Assembly (NCBI GenBank): GCA_963789215.1
Contig: CAWBJY010000015.1
Location: 205,251-269,250, forward strand
Direction of reading: 5' to 3'
DNA length: 64,000 bases
DNA from: Phormidesmis sp963789215
Lineage (GTDB): Bacteria > Cyanobacteriota > Cyanobacteriia > Phormidesmidales > Phormidesmidaceae
Both the position numbers and the translations under genes were made by a program. Shown piece after piece: positions 35,193-44,031 of the stretch; positions within the stretch are counted from its first letter, which is position 1, and each line of letters opens with the position of its first letter. The notes under the pieces were generated by a model that saw nothing but the letters and a program-made list of their open reading frames with translations, was not told the origin of the DNA and did no database searches.

Positions 35193-35234
35193 ATACTAGA
35201 GAGTAGGATGACGGGTGACTGTATCTTTCAATAC
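35193..35234 (-). promoter_or_regulatory. predicted NtcA-activated promoter of urtABCDE
   Basis: On the minus strand GTATTGAAAGATAC (35234 down to 35221) is followed after exactly 22 bp by TAGTAT, matching GTA-N8-TAC-N22-TAN3T. Transcription would start near 35186, leaving a leader of about 265 nt before the urtA ATG. Confidence 0.75.
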
Positions 35235-35750
35235 AGTTTTTTTTAACTTAAGCAGCTTTGGTGAACCCTGATGTTTCTGGTAGACAGCCTACTTTCAAAT
35301 AGTTTGTCTTAGGCATTTTTCTTATGCATTTTTAAGTGTATTGCCAATGATCAGCATAAGCTAGCAGCTAAAAAAACAAGCTGAGAAAAACAAAACATCA
35401 GACCTGCTGCATGCATCAGCACTTTTTGATATGTACCTTCTCTATACAAACATCGCTTCTGTACACTGTTTTCCTAATTTTCAACCATTCTATTAGCCTA
35501 AGTAATATTGCCTATCTAAATTTGTATCTAAAATGACATTTTCAGCAGGCAGGCAAGTGATACAACTCAAACGAGCTGCAAAGGCACAGTTAGTTCCACC
35601 TTCGATTTGGCTGCCTTTTTTAGCTGAATGTTATGACAGCAGGTGGATAAAGGCCAGATTGATAAAAGCCAGACTGACAAAGGCCAGATTGAAAGTACGG
35701 GTGAACCCTGACTTGCTACGACTCGATTTAGTTTAGCGGAGAGCGACCTA
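35235..35750. other. intergenic region between the urt promoter and the MetX-like gene
   Basis: AT-rich; no credible gene. A near-NtcA motif, TGTA-N9-TACA (one base too long), occurs around 35433-35449. A 15-bp tandem repeat lies near the downstream gene. Confidence 0.4.
35646..35690. repeat. 15-bp tandem repeat x3
   Basis: gataaaggccagatt, gataaaagccagact and gacaaaggccagatt, about 60 bp before the MetX-like start codon. Confidence 0.9.
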
Positions 35751-36761
35751 ATGGCTGACTACGAAATCTTTGAGCTAGGAGAGGTCGCCCTCCAGTCGGG
35801 AGCAACTTTGCGAGAGGCTAAGCTTGCATACAAAACATTTGGCACTCTTAACGCAGACAAAAGCAATGTGATTGTTTACCCTACCTGGTACTCGGGGCAG
35901 CACTACGATAATGAGTGGCTAATTGGAGAAGGGATGGCACTTGACCCCGAGAAGTACTTTATTATCATCCCTAACATGCTAGGGAATGGGCTGTCTTCTT
36001 CTCCGAGCAACACACCGCCGCCGTATGATCGCGCCAGGTTTCCTCACGTCACTTTCTACGATAATGTTGCTGTTCAACATCGGTTGGTAACAGAAAAGTT
36101 TGGCATTGAGAAAATTGCGCTGGTTATAGGCTGGTCAATGGGAGCAGGGCAAACCTACCAGTGGGGGGTGAGCTATCCAGATATGGTTGAGCGCATTTTT
36201 CCGTTTTGCGGGTCTGCGAAAACCAGCTTGCACAACGTTGTTTTTTTGGAAGGGGTAAAGGTTGCTATCCAGACTGACGTGGCTTGGAAAGAAGGGTGGT
36301 ACGAAGAGCAGCCGAATAAAGGGTTAAGAGCGGTGGGCCGAGTGTACGCGGGTTGGGGATTGTCACAGGCCTTTTATCGTGAGCAGCTCTATCTAGAGAT
36401 GGGCTACTCTTCTTTAGAAGACTTTTTGGTTGCTTTTTGGGAGGGCTTTTTTCTTAAGAAAGATGCCAACAATCTGCTAGCGATGCTGTGGACTTGGCAA
36501 AACGGAGATATTGGCAAGACGCCAGGATTTGAGGGTGATTTTGAAAAGGCGCTATCGGCTATTAAGGCCAAGGCCGTCGTCATGCCAGGACAGACCGATC
36601 TCTACTTTCCGCCAGAAGATAATGAATACGAGGTGAAGTACATGCCCGATGCGGAGTTCAAGATGATTCCTTCTGTTTGGGGACATTTTGCTGGAGGTGG
36701 CATTAATGACGTAGACACTGAGTTTATCGATCGCCATGTAAAAGAACTGCTGGCGAAATAG
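35751..36761 (+). CDS. alpha/beta hydrolase, MetX (homoserine acetyltransferase)-like
   Basis: 336-residue alpha/beta-hydrolase-fold protein of the MetX-like group. The early strand KLAYKTFGTLNADKSNVIV and YFIIIPNMLGNGLSSSPS match homoserine O-acyltransferases. The nucleophile elbow is GWSMGAGQ, the acid is probably in MPGQTDLYFPPE and the histidine in VWGHFAGGG. True MetX reads GGSMGG at the elbow, so this is probably a paralogue with another ester or amide substrate. It sits between the urt promoter and urease cluster 2, 102 bp before ureA2. Confidence 0.85.
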   Translation: MADYEIFELGEVALQSGATLREAKLAYKTFGTLNADKSNVIVYPTWYSGQHYDNEWLIGEGMALDPEKYFIIIPNMLGNGLSSSPSNTPPPYDRARFPHVTFYDNVAVQHRLVTEKFGIEKIALVIGWSMGAGQTYQWGVSYPDMVERIFPFCGSAKTSLHNVVFLEGVKVAIQTDVAWKEGWYEEQPNKGLRAVGRVYAGWGLSQAFYREQLYLEMGYSSLEDFLVAFWEGFFLKKDANNLLAMLWTWQNGDIGKTPGFEGDFEKALSAIKAKAVVMPGQTDLYFPPEDNEYEVKYMPDAEFKMIPSVWGHFAGGGINDVDTEFIDRHVKELLAK

Positions 36762-36863
36762 TCAGCGATCCGCAGCCGTTGCCGGTAGAGCCAAGATGTT
36801 TTCGTAATCTCATAATTATTTTTGATAATTCTGTTGCATTGACCTGTTGAGTCGAGATTATCG

Positions 36864-37184
36864 ATGTATTTGACGCCTAGAGAATCTGAACGATTAACGT
36901 TGTTTACGGCTGCGGAGATTTCTCGCAGACGAAAAGAGCGAGGAATTAAGCTTAATGTGCCAGAGGCGATCGCATACATTAGCGATTATCTAGTTGAGGG
37001 CGCCAGAGAAGACAAAACGGTCGCACAGCTCATGTCTGAAGGCGCAGCGCTACTAACCACAGAAGATGTGCTGCCGGGCGTTCCCGATCTCATTCCGCTC
37101 ATTCAAGTAGAGGCTCACTTTAACGATGGCACCAAGCTGGTGAGCGTTCACAATCCCATTCGTCCGCAGGAGGCGTCTGCCTAA
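36864..37184 (+). CDS. ureA: urease subunit gamma (cluster 2)
   Basis: Second UreA, 106 residues: LTPRESERLTLFTAAEISRRRKERG, LNVPEAIAYISDYLVEGAREDK, VQVEAHFNDGTKLVSVHNPI. Clearly diverged from the cluster 1 copy, not a recent duplicate. It is followed by ureB2 with only two bases between. Confidence 0.96.
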   Translation: MYLTPRESERLTLFTAAEISRRRKERGIKLNVPEAIAYISDYLVEGAREDKTVAQLMSEGAALLTTEDVLPGVPDLIPLIQVEAHFNDGTKLVSVHNPIRPQEASA

Positions 37185-37186
37185 AA

Positions 37187-37615
37187 ATGGCAAACACCGC
37201 CTCTGATAATCCGTCTGATAATTCATTAGCGCCTGGGGCCATAATCTGCGAACCCGGATCGCTAGAAATTAATGCAGGCCGCGAGAGTAAGCGTTTGGCC
37301 ATGGCTAATTTGGGCGATCGCCCGATTCAGGTTGGCTCTCACTTTCACTTTTTTGAGGTGAACCGCGCCCTTGAGTTTGACCGCCCCGCAGCGCTGGGGT
37401 TTCGCTTAGATATTCCAGCGGGAACGGCAGTGCGGTTTGAGCCAGGAGATACGAAGACAGTAACCCTGGTGGCTTTAGCGGGCGATCGCACTGTTCAGGG
37501 GCTAAACGATTTGGTCAACGGCTCGCTAGACGATCCCTCGGTAAGAGCTGCTGCGATCGCCCGAATACAAGATTTGGGCTACCGATCTACAGCCGAGAGC
37601 CGCAGTGAAAACTAG
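37187..37615 (+). CDS. ureB: urease subunit beta (cluster 2)
   Basis: Second UreB, 142 residues, longer than the cluster 1 copy because of a C-terminal extension after VNGSLDDP (about 30 residues, AAIARIQDLGYRS). Core motifs APGAIICEPG, EINAGRES, DRPIQVGSHFHFFEVN and GTAVRFEPGDTK are intact. Confidence 0.96.
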   Translation: MANTASDNPSDNSLAPGAIICEPGSLEINAGRESKRLAMANLGDRPIQVGSHFHFFEVNRALEFDRPAALGFRLDIPAGTAVRFEPGDTKTVTLVALAGDRTVQGLNDLVNGSLDDPSVRAAAIARIQDLGYRSTAESRSEN

Positions 37616-37643
37616 CCGTGGAAGATAGTAGTGGGAACTCATC

Positions 37644-39350
37644 ATGGAAATTAGCCGCGATCGCTACGCCGAACTGTTTGGGCCAACCACCGGAGATCGG
37701 GTTCGACTCGCAGACACCTCACTGATTATTGAGGTAGAGCGAGACGATACCGTCTATGGCGATGAATGCGTATTTGGCGGCGGCAAAACGCTGCGCGACG
37801 GCTTAGGCATGGCCCCAGGCGTAACCGCAGCCGACGGCGCACTCGATTTAGTGATTACGAACGTGCTGCTCGTCGATCCGGTGCAGGGCATTATCAAAAC
37901 CGATATCGGCATCAAAGATGGCAAGATTGCGGGCATTGGCAAAGCGGGCAACCCCGGCATCATGGCGGGTGTAACGCCCAACCTAATTATTAGCGCCAAC
38001 ACCGACGTGCGAGCCGGGGAAGGACTCATTGCCACGCCCGGCGGCATAGACGGCCACGTTCATTTCGACAGCGCCGGGCTTTGCGCCGAAGCACTCTCTA
38101 GCGGTTTAACCACCATGCTCGGCGGCGGACTAGGGCCAGTAACCGTCGGCATTTGCTCTAGCGGCGCGCACAACCTAGAAATGATGCTCAGAGCCTCAGA
38201 AGCTTTTCCCATTAACTTCGGCTTTTTGGGCAAGGGCAGTTCTAGCCTGCCCGAGAGCCTAGTAGAGCAAGTTGCCAACGGCGCTATGGGCCTGAAGATT
38301 CACGAAGACTGGGGAGCCATGCCTTCAGTCATTGACACCTGCTTACAGGTTGCCGACCAGTACGATTTTCAAGTCAAAATTCACACCGATACGCTAAACG
38401 AGTCCGGCTACGTTGAAGACACCCTAGCCGCCATCAAGGGCCGCACAATTCATACCTACCACACCGAAGGCGCAGGCGGTGGACATGCGCCAGATATCAT
38501 CAAGGTCGCATCCTATGCTCACTGCCTCACGTCTTCAACCAACCCCACCAATCCATACACCGTCAACACCTTCGACGAGCATCTAGATATGGTCATGGTG
38601 TGCCACCATCTGAACCCGCGCGTGCCCGAAGACGTCGCCTTTGCCGAGTCTCGCATTCGCGCCGAAACCATTGCCGCCGAAGATATTTTGCACGATATGG
38701 GCGCGATTAGTATGCTCGGCTCAGACTCTCAGGGCATGGGTCGCATTGGCGAGGTGATCTGCCGGACATGGCAGCTTGCCTCAAAAATGAAGGATCAGCG
38801 CGGCACACTGCCAGAAGATTGCGATCGCAATGACAACTTTCGCGTACTGCGCTATTTGGCTAAGTACACCATTAATGTGGCGCGCACCTGCGGCATCGCT
38901 GACTATGTGGGATCGATTGAACCAGGGAAGATGGCCGATATTGTGCTTTGGCAGCCCGGCTATTTTGGCATCAAGCCAGAGCTAATTATCAAGCAGGGGT
39001 TTATTGCCTGGTCGCCAATGGGTGAGTCGAACGCCTCCCTGATGACCTGCGAGCCTATTTTGTACCGTCCCCAGTGGGGCAGCTTTGGCACTGCCGCTGC
39101 GGTGACCTCTGCCTGTTTTGTCACTCAGCTAGCGTTGGAGCGAGGGCTAGCCGATAGACTGAACCTAAAAAAGGAGCTGTTGCCCGTTAGAGAGACTCGC
39201 CAGCTTAGTAAAGCCGACATGCTGCACAACGATGTTTGCCCCGAAATTGAGGTTGATCCCGATACCTTTGAAGTCCGCGTTGACGGCGAGCTAGCAACTT
39301 GCGATCCCGTAGATCAGGTGCCCTTGGGCCGTTTGTACATCTTTCGCTAG
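37644..39350 (+). CDS. ureC: urease subunit alpha (cluster 2)
   Basis: Second urease catalytic subunit, 568 residues. The nickel-centre residues are conserved: His138, His140, Lys218 (GLKIHEDWG), His247, His273, Asp361 and the flap Cys320-His321-His322. Around the active site it differs from the cluster 1 enzyme: HVHFDSAGLCAEA replaces HIHFICPQQIEVA and GICSSGAHNLEMM replaces TTCTPGAWNIHRM. This suggests an enzyme of a separate urease lineage, probably acquired or anciently diverged. It lacks the small insertion of cluster 1 UreC. Confidence 0.97.
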   Translation: MEISRDRYAELFGPTTGDRVRLADTSLIIEVERDDTVYGDECVFGGGKTLRDGLGMAPGVTAADGALDLVITNVLLVDPVQGIIKTDIGIKDGKIAGIGKAGNPGIMAGVTPNLIISANTDVRAGEGLIATPGGIDGHVHFDSAGLCAEALSSGLTTMLGGGLGPVTVGICSSGAHNLEMMLRASEAFPINFGFLGKGSSSLPESLVEQVANGAMGLKIHEDWGAMPSVIDTCLQVADQYDFQVKIHTDTLNESGYVEDTLAAIKGRTIHTYHTEGAGGGHAPDIIKVASYAHCLTSSTNPTNPYTVNTFDEHLDMVMVCHHLNPRVPEDVAFAESRIRAETIAAEDILHDMGAISMLGSDSQGMGRIGEVICRTWQLASKMKDQRGTLPEDCDRNDNFRVLRYLAKYTINVARTCGIADYVGSIEPGKMADIVLWQPGYFGIKPELIIKQGFIAWSPMGESNASLMTCEPILYRPQWGSFGTAAAVTSACFVTQLALERGLADRLNLKKELLPVRETRQLSKADMLHNDVCPEIEVDPDTFEVRVDGELATCDPVDQVPLGRLYIFR

Positions 39351-39365
39351 CGCAGACTTTTAGCG

Positions 39366-40313
39366 ATGCCAGTCTCTTCCCATCTTTCTAATTCCCATCT
39401 TTCTAATTCCCAGCTTTCTAATTCTCAGCTTTCCACACCACCGCTTTCTACGCCCCCAATCTCAACGCCACAGCTTTCTATTCGCACCGCCTGCTCCGCA
39501 GCAGACGCTCGCTCTTATATTGCGCACCAATACGCGACCTATCCCTTCCGCCTCTCGGGCAACTTACGCTTAGATCCGGCTGATTCTCAGCGGGTTTACG
39601 CCTACGTAATGAATGCATCTCCCGGCATCTTGTCAGGAGATGACCTGCGGTGGTCGGTTGAGGTGGGCGATCGCACATCGCTTTATCTCACCGATCAATC
39701 TGCAACGAAAGTGTACAGCAAACCGCCGGGAGGACAAACCGCAAAGGTAGCGGGGTTAGTGCAAGTAGGTGCAGGTGCCTATTTAGAATATGTGCCAGAG
39801 CCCGTCATTCTATTCTCAGCGGCGGATGTGACCCAACGCCTCGATGTGAGGCTGCATCCTGAAGGGCGGCTAGTATTGAGCGAGATTGTTGTGCCAGGAC
39901 GATTAGCACGAGGAGAGTGCTATGCCTTTGAAACATTTCAGAGTTGGCTACAGATCGAGGGTTTCGATCGTCAACTGTGCTTTGTCGAGAATTTTCGATT
40001 AGTAGGACAGACCAGTCGATTTCGCAAAAGTAAGTTTAGAATCTGTTGGCCAATTACGGCGACTTTTGTTGTCATTTTTCCTGGACTGCCACTCAATCAG
40101 CTCTCGCAGGCACTACAGCTCTATATTGATGAGCAAGGCAGTCTACAGTCAGACAGTTTGCAAGCCTGCGATTCGCCGCTGCCAAACTGTCATGGTCTTT
40201 GGATAAGAGCGATCGCCACTCAGGTAAGCGTTCTCAAAGACTACCAGCGCCATATCTTAAACACCGTTCGTAGGCTAAGCGGGCAACCACCTTTACCAAT
40301 CATTTCCAAATGA
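39366..40313 (+). CDS. ureD: urease accessory protein UreD (cluster 2)
   Basis: Second UreD/UreH, 315 residues, 15 bp after ureC2. Core motifs: AYVMNASPGILSGDDLRW, LTDQSATKVYSKPPGG, LEYVPEPVILFSAAD, EIVVPGRLARGECYAF. The first 40 residues are a low-complexity repeat (HLSNS/QLSNS/QLSTP units of five residues) encoded by 15-bp tandem units, so the domain proper starts near residue 38. No ureE, ureF or ureG follows. Confidence 0.94.
   Translation: MPVSSHLSNSHLSNSQLSNSQLSTPPLSTPPISTPQLSIRTACSAADARSYIAHQYATYPFRLSGNLRLDPADSQRVYAYVMNASPGILSGDDLRWSVEVGDRTSLYLTDQSATKVYSKPPGGQTAKVAGLVQVGAGAYLEYVPEPVILFSAADVTQRLDVRLHPEGRLVLSEIVVPGRLARGECYAFETFQSWLQIEGFDRQLCFVENFRLVGQTSRFRKSKFRICWPITATFVVIFPGLPLNQLSQALQLYIDEQGSLQSDSLQACDSPLPNCHGLWIRAIATQVSVLKDYQRHILNTVRRLSGQPPLPIISK
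39381..39485. repeat. 15-bp tandem repeat x7 inside the ureD (cluster 2) 5' coding region
   Basis: Units such as catctttctaattcc and cagctttctaattct each encode five residues (xLSNS or xLSTP). Divergence increases toward the 3' end, as in an array growing from its 5' side. Confidence 0.95.
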
Positions 40314-40474
40314 AGTTTCTATAGGAAATGTTATGTCCTTAAGCAGCATTTGCACTTTGCTAGGCAGGCTGACTATCAATACACTACGCAAAAGAGTAGC
40401 ATTATGTTTTTTGGAGAAGCCAACGAACTGAGCAGTGATGTGATTCAGGCAGTTCTGAGTCATGTAATCAGCCG

Positions 40475-42505
40475 TTATTCGCTATCTGTCACCGGCTCAA
40501 AACGATACTGTTTGCTTGAAGCATCGTCATGAGTAACTTCTACGAGTTGTGATGAAATGGGCCGATCTCCGTTTCGCGAGAACCGCACCTCGCTGGAGGC
40601 ACCCGGCGCTGAGAAAGAGTCACTGGATAGAATTTTCTGTAAATCAGTTCGGGTTGGATTAGCACTACTTTGCTCAAGCGCCTCTATCCAGGCTTGAGTC
40701 GCATCGTAAGCCATCGCGGTCACCCAGTTCACCTCTGCATTCCATAGCTGCTGAGACTGCTGAATAAATTCGGATTGAGGATCGACAGACCCAATGTGCC
40801 AAAAAGCACCTACAACCATCCCTTCGAACTCTTCTTCTAGGACGGTGCTCGAATACGCTACGTCACCCCCCATCAGTTTCAGCGGTTCTGCCGCAACGAA
40901 GTTTCGTTGAGCGATGGGGAAGACATTTTTTTGAAGAGCTTCAAAATCAGTGGGTACAACCATCAACAGTTCAGCGCCCTGTTCGACAGCCTGCTCAAAT
41001 GCCTGTTTAGGATTAAAGTTTTTCTGCGACCAGTCCAGATCGGCCACAACCTCTCCTTGTTCTGCCAGAATATAGTCCTCAAACTCCGACTTCAGAGAGC
41101 TACTGTAAGAATTTTCACTGTTATAGAAAACGGCAACGCGATTGGTACCCCAAACATTGAGGGCATAGTTTGCTAGCGCTTTTCCAGTAACTGCATCGCT
41201 AGGACTAGTGCGGAAAACATAATTGTTGTTAATCTTAGAGATGTCTACCGAAGAACTAAGCGCAATAATTGCCAGCTTTGCCTGCTCGTAAGTCTCTTCT
41301 GCACTCAAGGTTACAGAGCTATAGTAATGCCCAACAACGCCCAGAATATCACCATTCTTAGCTATTGTCTCAGCGAGTTGAGGCGCGGTCTTTGCGTCCC
41401 CAGCGTCGTTTACAATCACCACCTTGAGCGGAACACCATTGATCCCGCCGTTTTCATTAATCTTATTTTGAGCTTGAGCTACGCCGCGCAACATGCCTTG
41501 TGCAGCAGGCAAATCGTCGGAGATAGGCACTGCCGCCGCCAGGGTATAGCTACGGCCTGAACCGTTGGCGTCAATCCGAGCGTTGTTTAGATAAATTAAC
41601 GTTTCGGGAGCGTTTTTGTAGTAACTTAAGGCCTCTTCAAAGTAGCCAACCGCATTTGAATAGTTCTCTGCGGCGATCGCACTTACGCCGCTAGCCTTAG
41701 CCGCCCGAAAACCAGCGTTTTCATCTTCAATCTCTTCTTTGGATATCAGCGTTTTCTCACCAAAACTCATCTGCTGCGCTAGTTCACTAGTCACTACGCT
41801 AGGCTCCACTGCTACATCAACCTGCCCGCTATCTTCTGTCGAGGCCACGTCCGACTCGCTGAACCAATTTTGACAAGTGAAGAGCGTTGCTAGCACTAGC
41901 AGTCCGGCAGCAGCGGAGCCTATAACGCGCCGATTTAAATTAGTCGGAGAGGATTTCTTAAGAACCAGCACAGATTGCGCTTTAGAGGATATCTCTTGCA
42001 CCAAACTGACGGATTGACGACTTAAGTCGTCTAGCGACTGAGTAATCCAAGCTCGACTAAATATAGCTCCGTAAATTGGGTTATGAATATAAACAATATT
42101 TTCCTGATTTCTAACAAGTGAGGCGTTCAACAACATCTGTATCTCAGCGCTGCCGTCAGCGAGAACGTCTTCTGAACCTAGAATGCTGTACAGTTTTAGC
42201 AATATCTTACTTTTCTCTGGATCGCTAAGAATTTTATTTTCTAAGGGTTTGAAGTAGTCGGCACCAGCATTGCTTTGCCAGTCTTCTATAATATGTGAAC
42301 GCACAAATTCTTCTACCTGATGCTTTTCTTCCCCACCAGAAATCCTAAACTCGCGACTGATAATAAGGTTGAGAATTAGCTCTGTTAAGTCAGGTGCGCT
42401 ATTTGTCAAAGTGCGCACATTGAGGATAACAGCAGTCGGGTTATCAACTATTTTCTGCTGTGAATTCTTGGCTATAAAGCCATCGGAGATACTTCGAAGA
42501 TTCAT
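40475..42505 (-). CDS. membrane protein: AAA-associated winged-helix module, TM helix and periplasmic-binding-protein domain
   Basis: 676-residue predicted sensor. Residues 30-165 (LTELILNLIISREF..., NPIYGAIFSRAWITQSLDDL) resemble the C-terminal helical/winged-helix module that follows AAA-like NTPases in cyanobacterial signalling proteins, but no P-loop is present. A single TM helix lies at about 194-211. A TPR-like pair (268-313, NYSNAVGYFEEALSYYKNAPETLIYLNNA) leads to a type I periplasmic-binding fold (319-650: AAAVPISDDLPAAQGMLRGVAQAQNKINENGG, ILGVVGHYYSS). The PBP resembles branched-chain amino-acid/amide receptors. Last gene of a three-gene operon; convergent with ureD2. Confidence 0.8.
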   Translation of the reverse strand: MNLRSISDGFIAKNSQQKIVDNPTAVILNVRTLTNSAPDLTELILNLIISREFRISGGEEKHQVEEFVRSHIIEDWQSNAGADYFKPLENKILSDPEKSKILLKLYSILGSEDVLADGSAEIQMLLNASLVRNQENIVYIHNPIYGAIFSRAWITQSLDDLSRQSVSLVQEISSKAQSVLVLKKSSPTNLNRRVIGSAAAGLLVLATLFTCQNWFSESDVASTEDSGQVDVAVEPSVVTSELAQQMSFGEKTLISKEEIEDENAGFRAAKASGVSAIAAENYSNAVGYFEEALSYYKNAPETLIYLNNARIDANGSGRSYTLAAAVPISDDLPAAQGMLRGVAQAQNKINENGGINGVPLKVVIVNDAGDAKTAPQLAETIAKNGDILGVVGHYYSSVTLSAEETYEQAKLAIIALSSSVDISKINNNYVFRTSPSDAVTGKALANYALNVWGTNRVAVFYNSENSYSSSLKSEFEDYILAEQGEVVADLDWSQKNFNPKQAFEQAVEQGAELLMVVPTDFEALQKNVFPIAQRNFVAAEPLKLMGGDVAYSSTVLEEEFEGMVVGAFWHIGSVDPQSEFIQQSQQLWNAEVNWVTAMAYDATQAWIEALEQSSANPTRTDLQKILSSDSFSAPGASSEVRFSRNGDRPISSQLVEVTHDDASSKQYRFEPVTDSE

Positions 42506-42575
42506 AATTATTTCACCAAGCCGTTATTTATATTGCGATTAAAGTTGGTAATACGATAGAGTCAGCATTTGGAAA

Positions 42576-44027
42576 TTAAACATCTAATGAATAGGCTAGA
42601 AATCTATCTTCTACATCAGTTGATGCAATGCTGTTACTCTGCATCCACAGCATCGCTGCCTGCAGCTCTTGACTGTTGAGCAGATAGCTATCATTTTGAC
42701 AGCCGGAGTCAAGCCAGTCGATGAATTTTTGAGCATAGGGACGCGAAGACAAGATGATGCGCTCTACCCAATCTTCGTTAAACACAGATTGATAGATGCA
42801 GTTACGAACTCTAATTTCACCAGATCGCTCAACGACCATCCCGATCTCTTCTAAAAAGCGGATGCCCTCACGGATCTCATTGCCCGCTAGGCTAACTTCT
42901 TGCTGCTTGAGCACCGTTCTATAGCTAAACAGCGGCCAAAAAGAATTCCGGCTCTCGTTTCTGACTATCAGGGCATAAAGCCCATGAAAGTGTTGAGCTA
43001 TCTCTGGATTTTCAGAATCTTTAGTGAAGTATCTTTTAACCACGTCCCTTATCTTCTGGCTCTCTTCGCCCTTTAAAACATCAGCGTCACTGGCTGTCAG
43101 GAGTTCGCACATCTTTTGAGTCAAAAAGGGCTGGCATTCTGTCCACGACAAAATCTCCTTAAATGCCACGTAGGGGTTTTCTACTTTGTCTCTTAAACGA
43201 GCCCAGTTGTTTTTAGCCAGCTCAACAACGGCTCTTTGATCTTCTACGGGAACTGCGCTATCTCTACTCATTTCTGCTACGATGCTGGTTACTAAAAAAA
43301 TGCGCTCTTGTTCGTCTATGCCGTTGCTGCTAGACCAGTCAATGGCTTGTTGCAGCAAATTATCCCTCAGTAGCAGGATTGTTCGCTTACCGTTAGACGC
43401 CAACCAAGCTCGAACTGCTTTCTCGTAATGCGGCTTTAACAGCGCTTCGTCGCCTGACCAAAGCTGACCAAAACGGTCTGGCCAAGTTCGCTCAGCATCT
43501 GAGACAATGCTCTCAACCAGGAAAAAGTGCTCTACACTCTCAGGTGAAATCGCATCAATGCTACGAATAGCGCTGCCTAGAACCTCACCTGAGAGTAGCT
43601 TCGAACTATCCTGAAAACCGCTATTTTGCCAGTCGGAAATAGCCTGATCGTAAGCAGACAAAATAGGGGCGGGCACTCTAGGATTTCGATCGCGTTTATA
43701 AGCCACTGTCTCAGCAGATGCCTGGGTGTCTTCTTCCTCTGTAAGTGCCGCTTGCCAATCAAGACGACCAGCAGGCTGAGTAACACTATTTGCATCTTGA
43801 TGCTGGCTTTTGTGGAGTGCCTCCAATACGACAGTATCGCCAGGATTAGAAACCAAATTTCTTTCGCCCGACAAAATTTCTCTCTTGCATTCTTCGATCT
43901 GCTTCTTTAAGTCAAACTTCCGATTGGGATCGGATGTTAGCGATCTTTCATACTCGTAGTTTGCAAGCCGATCGCGCCAATTGTCTAGCGTAGCCTGCAT
44001 CATTTTTATTCTTGATGCTTCTGACAC
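42576..44027 (-). CDS. modular signalling adaptor protein lacking an NTPase
   Basis: 483 residues, no membrane segment. Order seen: coiled coil 10-55 with KFDLKKQIEECKREI; two copies of an approximately 50-residue helical repeat (126-176 and 202-252: LL...L..AI.W....I...E..FLV.SIV); a PFLTQKMCELL...VRNCIYQSVFNEDWVERI module (295-425) shared with cyanobacterial AAA/WD40 proteins; and a third helical repeat (433-483). In those relatives a P-loop NTPase precedes the module; here it is absent. The gene starts four bases after the adaptor upstream, so the two are co-translated. Function unknown; scaffold or adaptor is inferred. Confidence 0.75.
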   Translation of the reverse strand: MSEASRIKMMQATLDNWRDRLANYEYERSLTSDPNRKFDLKKQIEECKREILSGERNLVSNPGDTVVLEALHKSQHQDANSVTQPAGRLDWQAALTEEEDTQASAETVAYKRDRNPRVPAPILSAYDQAISDWQNSGFQDSSKLLSGEVLGSAIRSIDAISPESVEHFFLVESIVSDAERTWPDRFGQLWSGDEALLKPHYEKAVRAWLASNGKRTILLLRDNLLQQAIDWSSSNGIDEQERIFLVTSIVAEMSRDSAVPVEDQRAVVELAKNNWARLRDKVENPYVAFKEILSWTECQPFLTQKMCELLTASDADVLKGEESQKIRDVVKRYFTKDSENPEIAQHFHGLYALIVRNESRNSFWPLFSYRTVLKQQEVSLAGNEIREGIRFLEEIGMVVERSGEIRVRNCIYQSVFNEDWVERIILSSRPYAQKFIDWLDSGCQNDSYLLNSQELQAAMLWMQSNSIASTDVEDRFLAYSLDV

Positions 44028-44031
44028 TTTT

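Noticed and set aside
35533..35736. 67-residue ORF before the MetX-like gene
   Set aside because: Half of it is translation of the 15-bp tandem repeat; no family similarity.
40350..40532. Small plus-strand ORF of 60 residues after ureD2
   Set aside because: It overlaps the 3' end of the convergent 676-residue gene, has no protein-like features, and lacks a ribosome-binding site.
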